Below, piece after piece: positions 1-5,531 of a stretch of 5,531 nucleotides of DNA (its first letter is position 1; the number at the start of each line of letters is the position of its first letter). Both the position numbers and the translations under genes were made by a program. This DNA comes from CANHVK01 sp046304235 (GTDB lineage Bacteria; Bacteroidota; Bacteroidia; Flavobacteriales_D; Crocinitomicaceae), in NCBI GenBank assembly GCA_046304235.1, contig JBKCEW010000040.1, positions 1-5,531 on the forward strand, in the 5' to 3' direction. The notes beneath the pieces were generated by a model that saw nothing but the letters and a program-made list of their open reading frames with translations, made no database searches and was not told the origin of the DNA.

Positions 1-2657
1 TTTATATTTTACATACTAAAAACGATTTAATTGAATCCGTTTCAGGTTATTTCTATACGAGTAAACCAATTTCAAATAAACGTACAATTCCAATAGAAAC
101 TGCTAAAAGTAAAATTTTAAATCAAGAAAAAAAATCAATAAGCTATCATAATCTATTACCAATATATATAGAAAATAATGATGGTAAATTGGTATTATGT
201 TATGAATTTCTAATTAATGACAAATTAAATTCATTGTCCGAAAAAGTGTATGTAAACACTAAAAATAACAAAATTGAAAGAAAAATCAACCAAAAACATT
301 TTATAACTACTCCTATTGAAGTGGAAACTAATTTAAGTGGGAAAAAAATAATTTATACAGATTATACAAATGGTGTTTATACATTACTAGATAGCACTAG
401 AGGGAAGGGTATCGAAACACTTAGTTTACAAAATCAAACTACAATTGCTGACGCAAAACCAATCATAGATAGTACTAATACATGGTTTTCACTTAAGAGT
501 AAAATAGACAGAAGTGCATTAGATGTTCATTATGGTGCAATATCCACTTATGACTACTTCTTAAAACAACATAATCGTAATAGCATAGATAATAAAGGTT
601 ACAAGCTTACAAATATTGTTCACTACGGTCAAAACTTTGTAAATGCATATTGGGATGGCACAAAAATGATTTTTGGAGATGGAGATAATAAAATCGGTCC
701 ATTAGTTTCTTTAGATATTATTGGTCATGAAATTACACATGGACTTACATCTAATACAGCAAATTTACTTCTAGAGAATGAATCTGGAGCCCTTAATGAA
801 TCTTTTAGTGATATTTTTGGAGTTATAATCGATTTTTATACACGACCAAATCAAGCAAATTGGACTGTTGCAGAGGAAGTAAGTCCGTTAATTCGATCAT
901 TAGAAAACCCATCAATAAACAATGATCCTGATACATACTATGGAAAAAATTGGAAACCAATTGGAGGAACAGATTTTGGCGGAATACACTCTAACAACGG
1001 TGTTCAAAATCATTGGTTTTATTTACTTGTAAATGGAGGTGTTGGTATAAATGATAAAAATGACACATTTAATGTAGAGGGAATCGGCATAGAAAAAGCT
1101 TCGAAAATAGTTTTTAGAAACTTGGTTTACTATTTGTATCCACAATCAAACTATAGTGATGCTCGAATTGGATCTATTAAAGCAACAGAAGATCTTTTTG
1201 GAGGTTGTTCAAAAGAAGTTGAAAGCGTAACTAATGCTTGGTATGCAGTTGGTGTAGGGAATAAATATCAATCATTTATAAAAAGTAATTTTAATGTTTC
1301 TTACAACAATGGATGTGATTCGTTAGAAGTTACTTTTAACAATTTATCACAAAATTCCAAAAATTATTTATGGAACTTTGGTGATGGGACATTTTCAGAA
1401 GAATTTGAACCTCGACATCAATTCAAAAAAATTGGTAAATATAGTATAAAACTAATTGCTTATGGAGATAATGTTTGTGGCGAAAAAGATTCAATAAATA
1501 AGATTGATTACATCAATATTACAGAAAGCAATTTTATTGAAGAAAACATAACGTATACATCTTGTGGTTTACCCACAGTTTTCAAACCATCAATTCAATT
1601 AGATACATTAAGCACTCTAAATTGGTATGATAAAAACAAAAAGTTGATTTCAACTGGATTAACATATACATTTAAAGACAAAGAAGATAGCATTGTTTTT
1701 TTTGATCCAAATCACTATAAGTTGGGTAATACAAACAGTAATTTAAACACAGCATTTTATAATTTCAATGTTAGACATCTCGTTTTTGATGTTTTACAAC
1801 CACTAGTAATAGAGAGTGTTGAAGTAAATGCTCAAAGCTCTGGTGAGCGAATATTTGAAATTAGAGATCCGTATGGAAAAGTTATGATTTCTAAAAAAAT
1901 AAATATCCCAGCTGGTGTATCTAGGGTAGAATTAAATTTCAGAATAGATCCTGGTTACGACTATCAATTTGGAATAGGTGGAAATTTAATTGGATTATCT
2001 AGAAGTAATACTGGAGTAAAATATCCCTATGAAATTAAAAATCTAATTTCAATTAAACGAAGTAATGCTCAAAATGCTGGTTTTGATTTTTATTATTTTT
2101 TCTACAATTGGGATGTAAAAAAATTAAAATGTGAGAATATTATTTACAAGACTAAACTAAAGGAAGATAAAAAAATTTTAGATACTTTTCAAATTGAAAA
2201 TAAAAATGATATTCTTTCAATCAATATAGATACTATAAACTACAATATACATTGGTTTGATTGTAGTAATAATCAGGTTATTTCATTTAAAAATCAGTCT
2301 TTTTTTACACCTAATAAAAACGGTGCTTACTCCGCAACTATAACTGATTTACAATGTAATACAACTGACACTTTAAAATGTATTGGATTCTCAACTCAAT
2401 CAATAAAACAGAATTATAATTCAAATTATGAAATCAGTCCGAATCCATTTTCAGATATAATTCAAATTTCAAATAATATAGAAAATATAGAAAATTTCAA
2501 AGTCGAAATTAAAAGTGTAGATGGTAAAATAATACTGAAAAAAAATCTTATAAATGAAGTGATTGATACCTACGAGTTATCATCAGGCATTTATATCATT
2601 TCAATAATTAATTTGAAAAATGTGGTAGAATTTTCTACTAAAATGGTTAAACTATAG
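1..2657 (+). CDS. M4 (thermolysin-like) metalloprotease with PKD, Ig-like and T9SS sorting domains; 5' end outside window
   Basis: This is a secreted zinc endopeptidase of family M4 (thermolysin/bacillolysin). The frame is open from position 3, giving 884 visible residues, so the true start and signal peptide lie to the left. The TTG at 189 is an internal Leu codon, because the propeptide continues upstream of it. Numbering from position 3: residues 1-100 resemble an FTP/PepSY propeptide. The catalytic domain (about 105-418) has the substrate-cleft motif NAYW (214-217), zinc motif HEITH (242-246), third zinc ligand Glu266 in NESFSD, and His329 in GGIHSNNG, equivalent to thermolysin His231. 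The spacing matches thermolysin, so the enzyme should be active. A PKD domain follows (about 429-510, NFGDGT at 458-463), then an Ig-like segment (about 512-570), a jelly-roll-like module (about 577-707, ending near YYFFYNWDV), a second Ig-like segment (about 737-795) and a type A T9SS sorting domain (about 807-884, starting ISPNPF). The likely route is Sec export, T9SS secretion, then removal of the C-terminal domain. Family and secretion route are near certain; the natural substrate is unknown. Confidence 0.95.
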   Translation, partial: YILHTKNDLIESVSGYFYTSKPISNKRTIPIETAKSKILNQEKKSISYHNLLPIYIENNDGKLVLCYEFLINDKLNSLSEKVYVNTKNNKIERKINQKHFITTPIEVETNLSGKKIIYTDYTNGVYTLLDSTRGKGIETLSLQNQTTIADAKPIIDSTNTWFSLKSKIDRSALDVHYGAISTYDYFLKQHNRNSIDNKGYKLTNIVHYGQNFVNAYWDGTKMIFGDGDNKIGPLVSLDIIGHEITHGLTSNTANLLLENESGALNESFSDIFGVIIDFYTRPNQANWTVAEEVSPLIRSLENPSINNDPDTYYGKNWKPIGGTDFGGIHSNNGVQNHWFYLLVNGGVGINDKNDTFNVEGIGIEKASKIVFRNLVYYLYPQSNYSDARIGSIKATEDLFGGCSKEVESVTNAWYAVGVGNKYQSFIKSNFNVSYNNGCDSLEVTFNNLSQNSKNYLWNFGDGTFSEEFEPRHQFKKIGKYSIKLIAYGDNVCGEKDSINKIDYINITESNFIEENITYTSCGLPTVFKPSIQLDTLSTLNWYDKNKKLISTGLTYTFKDKEDSIVFFDPNHYKLGNTNSNLNTAFYNFNVRHLVFDVLQPLVIESVEVNAQSSGERIFEIRDPYGKVMISKKINIPAGVSRVELNFRIDPGYDYQFGIGGNLIGLSRSNTGVKYPYEIKNLISIKRSNAQNAGFDFYYFFYNWDVKKLKCENIIYKTKLKEDKKILDTFQIENKNDILSINIDTINYNIHWFDCSNNQVISFKNQSFFTPNKNGAYSATITDLQCNTTDTLKCIGFSTQSIKQNYNSNYEISPNPFSDIIQISNNIENIENFKVEIKSVDGKIILKKNLINEVIDTYELSSGIYIISIINLKNVVEFSTKMVKL
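2478..2495 (+). repeat. Tandem pair of a 9-bp unit (ATAGAAAAT) inside the protease gene
   Basis: Two exact head-to-tail copies of ATAGAAAAT lie in frame and encode Ile-Glu-Asn twice, within the T9SS sorting domain just after its ISPNPF motif. The unit keeps the reading frame, so a gain or loss of one copy would add or remove three residues in a surface loop. It is short and in very A-rich DNA, so it may be chance or simple slippage. Confidence 0.5.
2652..2657. other. Palindrome CTATAG carrying the stop codons of two convergent genes
   Basis: The protease gene ends with TAG at 2655-2657 on the plus strand. The lnt gene ends with TAG on the minus strand, which reads CTA at 2652-2654 on the plus strand. 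Together these six bases form the self-complementary sequence CTATAG, so the genes overlap tail to tail and there is no intergenic DNA. I see no GC-rich hairpin with a T-run on either side that would act as a terminator. Confidence 0.9.
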
Positions 2658-4265
2658 TCTAGATTTATATAAAATAGTCTTAAATAAATTTGCTAAAGAA
2701 ATTAACAATAATATTAAAGCTCCTATTCCAAAACTACGACCAATAAAATCACCATTATTCGTGTAAAAAGTTTTTATATTATTTCTTTTGAGCTTTTGAC
2801 TTAAAACATCCTCTTCCCAATATTTTGACTGTTTAATAACATCACCTCGTTGATTAATAAACCCAGAAATACCTGTATTAGCAGATCTAGCTAAAGATTT
2901 TCTATTTTCAATAGCCCTAAGTCTTGAGAATGCAAAATGCTGTCTATGACCAGGAGTATTTCCCCACCATCCATCATTGGTAATGATGAAAATTAATTGT
3001 GCGCCTTTTCTACATTGCTCAGCAATGAAATTACCATAAACTGATTCATAACAAACTACAGGAGCAAAGATCATCTTATGCGAGCGCATAACTTGAGCAT
3101 ATTCCTCAATTCCTAAAGTACCTGAAGCTCCACCATTATCAATAGATAACTCTTCTAACCAAGGGAAAATATTTGAAAAAGGTATTTTTTCTACACCCAA
3201 AACCAATTTTGATTTGTGTACGAATGAAGGCTTATTATGAAAATCAACCAACATCGAGGAATTATAAAATTCTTCAAAACCAGGACCATCATATAATTTT
3301 CTTGATGCTCTTGATTTTTTATATTTAAAAAACCGCTTAGTAGATGCCCCGATAACCAAAGAAGCATTTTCCCAAACCGCTTTTCTTTCAACTAAATAAT
3401 GATAATAAATTATTCTATCAACCTCATCTTCATAAAAAGTAAATGGTAAGGCGGTCTCTGGTGCTAATACAAAATCTGTTTCATTCGTTGCTTTTTTATC
3501 AACTAAATCACAAATCTTATCAAGCTGATTTTCAATAGAACCAACAAATTTTTCATTGTATGGATCTACATTAGGTTGAGAAACGATAATGTCAGTATTT
3601 ACACCCTCATCTGCTGAATTGTTATAAAGGTAGATTGAAACTAAAATTGGAAATATAATAAGAGCTAAATAAGTACCTAATAAAAAATATAAATCATTTA
3701 TTTTTTTCTTATCAATAAAAATCTTACTTACTATAAAAAAACCTAATAAATTTAAAATTAGTACCCAAAGTGTACCTCCTAAAACGCCAGTAATCGAATA
3801 CCATTGAATGATTTTAACACTATTAGCAAATATATTACCCAAATTCAACCATGGCCAAGATAATTCCCATTGATAGTGAATATATTCAAATGCAATCCAA
3901 AATAAAATCAATGAAATATAACCTTCAAATTTTCCAATCCTTTTCTTTGTAAAGTGAAATAACTGAAAAGTGGTTGCCATAATTAATGCATTTAGAATGA
4001 ATGCAAATATTGCACCACCAGCACTTGCATTCCAAATCCACCATGTTGTTCCAACATTATATAGAAAAAAAGTAATGTAAGAATGAATAAAAAGATTAGA
4101 AGATCTATAGCTATTATCATAAATCTCTTTTTCAATAAATAACAATGGAATAAAACTAAAAAAAGCAAAAAATGGTAGATTACCAATTTCTGGAAAGGAT
4201 AACACCAAAAAAACTCCAGAGACAATGCTTAATATAAATCTATTTTTTCTTCCTAGCCTTAACAT
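2652..4265 (-). CDS. lnt: Apolipoprotein N-acyltransferase (Lnt)
   Basis: Lnt transfers an acyl chain from phospholipid to the N-terminal cysteine of diacylated lipoproteins in the inner membrane, the last step of lipoprotein maturation after Lgt and LspA. The protein has 537 residues, close to the 512 of E. coli Lnt. About seven hydrophobic segments fill residues 10-215, a nitrilase-like (carbon-nitrogen hydrolase) domain spans about 223-495, and a last membrane segment lies near 512-532. The catalytic triad is visible: Glu270 in LAPETALPF, Lys351 in HKSKLVLGVE and Cys405 in VVCYES, matching E. coli Glu267, Lys335 and Cys387. Glu359 matches the essential Glu343. The usual KxxLVPFGE loop reads KSKLVLGVE, a Bacteroidota-like variant. 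The ATG at 4265 is chosen because the first membrane segment follows at once and the upstream gene stops 2 bp before it. No Shine-Dalgarno sequence is evident, so translational coupling is likely. Its stop overlaps the end of the convergent protease gene. No damage to the frame is seen. Confidence 0.96.
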   Translation of the reverse strand: MLRLGRKNRFILSIVSGVFLVLSFPEIGNLPFFAFFSFIPLLFIEKEIYDNSYRSSNLFIHSYITFFLYNVGTTWWIWNASAGGAIFAFILNALIMATTFQLFHFTKKRIGKFEGYISLILFWIAFEYIHYQWELSWPWLNLGNIFANSVKIIQWYSITGVLGGTLWVLILNLLGFFIVSKIFIDKKKINDLYFLLGTYLALIIFPILVSIYLYNNSADEGVNTDIIVSQPNVDPYNEKFVGSIENQLDKICDLVDKKATNETDFVLAPETALPFTFYEDEVDRIIYYHYLVERKAVWENASLVIGASTKRFFKYKKSRASRKLYDGPGFEEFYNSSMLVDFHNKPSFVHKSKLVLGVEKIPFSNIFPWLEELSIDNGGASGTLGIEEYAQVMRSHKMIFAPVVCYESVYGNFIAEQCRKGAQLIFIITNDGWWGNTPGHRQHFAFSRLRAIENRKSLARSANTGISGFINQRGDVIKQSKYWEEDVLSQKLKRNNIKTFYTNNGDFIGRSFGIGALILLLISLANLFKTILYKSRL

Positions 4266-4270
4266 AATTA
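4263..4270 (-). promoter_or_regulatory. Coupled stop/start junction (TAA-TT-ATG) between the propeller gene and lnt
   Basis: On the minus strand the stop codon TAA of the propeller gene is followed by two bases and then the ATG of lnt. The 25 bases before the ATG are A/T-rich and contain no GGAGG-like core, which is common in Bacteroidota. The spacing leaves no room for a promoter between the genes and suggests that ribosomes ending on the first gene help start lnt. The spacing is read directly; coupling is inferred. Confidence 0.6.
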
Positions 4271-5531
4271 AAACAAATACTTTAAAAACTTATTATTCAA
4301 AACTGTATATATTTTAAATTCTCTTCCTACTTTGTCTAGAAATATAATTTCAGAACCCTTAAGAGGAGAATTAAGTATGTTTTCGCCATCAAAGTTATAG
4401 ATATATATAAGATTTGACAACTTGTCCTCTATAATAATATAACTTTGACCTTCAAAGTTTTGAACAATATTATAATCGATATTTTTTATACTTGGTAATT
4501 TCACTTTGATTATACATTCACCCATAACATCAAACAAGGCCAAATTTTTGTCGGATAGAACACCTACTACATTGCTATTTGAAAATGTTTTAAGTGCAAA
4601 TAACCTCTTTCCAGATGCACATTTTTTGAGATCTCCATCAAAACCATTCCGATACAACTCATTATTTTCGATGTAAAAAAAAGCTTGAGATTCATTATTT
4701 GTTAGGAATACTGTGTTTTTATATTTTAATTCGACTTTATTTATAATATCATTATTATATAAATCAATAAAATATGCTGTTTTATCATCATAAACTATCG
4801 CCGATAAATTATCTGCTTCAAACAATGAAATAGATTTTTTTACATTTTCTAACTCTAAATTCAACCTACTTTTCACATTTCCTTTAGAGTCACAAATAGA
4901 GAATACTTTTTTCTCAGAAAAACCCAATAGCTTATTTTGCTTGAAAAAAGTGAAATTAAATGGTAATTCTGGTTTACTTTTCAATATAATAGGATACCCA
5001 TCAATTGATTTAAAATCTTGATTTAAAGAATATAACTTTTCTGATGTAGTAAAAACTAAATTTTCACCCTGATCATTATCAATTAGTTCAGGTGATCCAA
5101 TAATATCCCCTTTATATTTTACTCTTTCGACTTCTCTGTCATTTTCAAATTTTATGATTTCATCAGTCGTAAAAACAAATACATATTTTTTACCAACTAC
5201 AAAATTTAATACATTTTTTAGATTAGAAATATTTTCTTGTTTTATCTTGTCTTTTTTAAAATCAAAAGCAATATATTCTGATAAATTTTGGTTGTTTGAA
5301 GCAATAGTATGCCTAGAAATTATATTTGCTTTTCTATAAATTGCTTCTTGAGGTTGATTTCCAAAAACATATCCAATTTCTCTTGAGGTATATTTCAATG
5401 TTTTTTTATCATGAATTATGTTACGAATGAGTTCAAATTGCTCTTTCGATTCGCTAAAAAATAATTTATTCTCAAAAATTTCTAAATAAAAAAAATCGTT
5501 TAATTTTTTTGACTCACCACAGAGGAAAGTA
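4268..5531 (-). CDS. Beta-propeller-like protein resembling Bacteroidota DUF3352-type proteins; 5' end outside window
   Basis: Function unknown. The frame is open to the right edge, with 420 visible residues from 5530 down to the stop at 4268-4270. The TTG at 5398 is probably an internal Leu codon, because 44 more in-frame codons without a stop lie upstream and read like protein (for example IFENKLFFSESKEFQELI). Residues 1-75 resemble the end of a DUF3352-type domain: a 'visible as a lure' strand pattern followed by a helix, then TLKYTSREIGYVFG and AIYRKAN. From about residue 80 onward, short beta-strand repeats of the type 'value, turn, Asp/Gly, value' suggest a beta-propeller. Examples are GDIIGSPELID, VFTTSEKLYSLN followed by GYPI, and a closing IYIYNFDGENILNSPLKG then KFLKYLF. 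This order matches my recollection of long (over 600 residue) Bacteroidota proteins, so perhaps 200 residues or more, including any signal peptide or membrane anchor, are missing. It precedes lnt by 2 bp on the same strand and probably shares its mRNA. The propeller fold is moderately supported; the DUF3352 assignment is from memory and less certain. Confidence 0.72.
   Translation of the reverse strand, partial: TFLCGESKKLNDFFYLEIFENKLFFSESKEQFELIRNIIHDKKTLKYTSREIGYVFGNQPQEAIYRKANIISRHTIASNNQNLSEYIAFDFKKDKIKQENISNLKNVLNFVVGKKYVFVFTTDEIIKFENDREVERVKYKGDIIGSPELIDNDQGENLVFTTSEKLYSLNQDFKSIDGYPIILKSKPELPFNFTFFKQNKLLGFSEKKVFSICDSKGNVKSRLNLELENVKKSISLFEADNLSAIVYDDKTAYFIDLYNNDIINKVELKYKNTVFLTNNESQAFFYIENNELYRNGFDGDLKKCASGKRLFALKTFSNSNVVGVLSDKNLALFDVMGECIIKVKLPSIKNIDYNIVQNFEGQSYIIIEDKLSNLIYIYNFDGENILNSPLKGSEIIFLDKVGREFKIYTVLNNKFLKYLF

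Noticed and set aside
2657..2681. Repeated AGTCT and the small palindrome TCTAGA just after the protease stop, considered as a terminator
   Set aside because: The two AGTCT copies are direct, not inverted, and the palindrome is too short with no loop or T-run, so no terminator hairpin forms.
3191..3391. Short open frame on the minus strand (66 codons)
   Set aside because: It lies wholly inside lnt in another frame, over the segment that encodes the nitrilase-like domain and catalytic Lys351, and shows no family features.
3992..4225. Hydrophobic open frame on the minus strand (77 codons)
   Set aside because: It is a frame shadow of the Lnt membrane segments; U-rich codons for hydrophobic residues stay hydrophobic when shifted.
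5154..5339. Open frame on the plus strand (61 codons)
   Set aside because: It is antisense to the propeller gene, has no supporting start signal or recognisable motif, and such frames are expected by chance in AT-rich DNA.
1..5531. A mobile element, phage, CRISPR or defence system
   Set aside because: There are no transposase, integrase or Cas-like genes, no spaced repeats and no change in base composition; the genes fit a core or conserved chromosomal setting plus a secreted protease.

Overview
The window is compact, strongly AT-rich (about 30% GC by eye) and holds three protein genes with almost no non-coding sequence. It looks like ordinary chromosome of a member of the Bacteroidota, probably a Flavobacteriia- or Cytophaga-like organism. 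The reasons are a secreted protease ending in a type IX secretion (T9SS) type A sorting domain, PKD and Ig-like modules of the kind common in that phylum, a Bacteroidota-style form of the Lnt lysine loop, and no clear Shine-Dalgarno sequence at the one start codon that can be seen.

Layout. Positions 1-2657 (+) hold the 3' part of an M4 (thermolysin-like) metalloprotease gene. Its frame is open to the left edge, so the N-terminus and signal peptide lie outside the window. Positions 2652-4265 (-) hold a complete lnt gene for apolipoprotein N-acyltransferase, with its Glu-Lys-Cys catalytic residues present. Positions 4268-5531 (-) hold the 3' part of a gene for a beta-propeller-like protein resembling the DUF3352-type proteins of Bacteroidota. 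Its frame is open to the right edge. The protease and lnt converge and overlap tail to tail by 6 bp, inside the palindrome CTATAG that supplies both stop codons. The propeller gene and lnt run in the same direction with 2 bp between stop and start, which suggests one transcription unit entering from the right.

Function. The protease is predicted to be exported by Sec as a proenzyme, moved across the outer membrane by T9SS, and anchored at the surface or released. Lnt completes N-acylation of lipoproteins in the inner membrane. The propeller protein has no known function; its coupling to lnt hints at an envelope role but does not prove one. I see no RNA genes, mobile elements, CRISPR arrays or terminators, and no convincing undescribed system. 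The points most worth following are the propeller-lnt pairing, the jelly-roll-like module in the protease and the shared stop palindrome.
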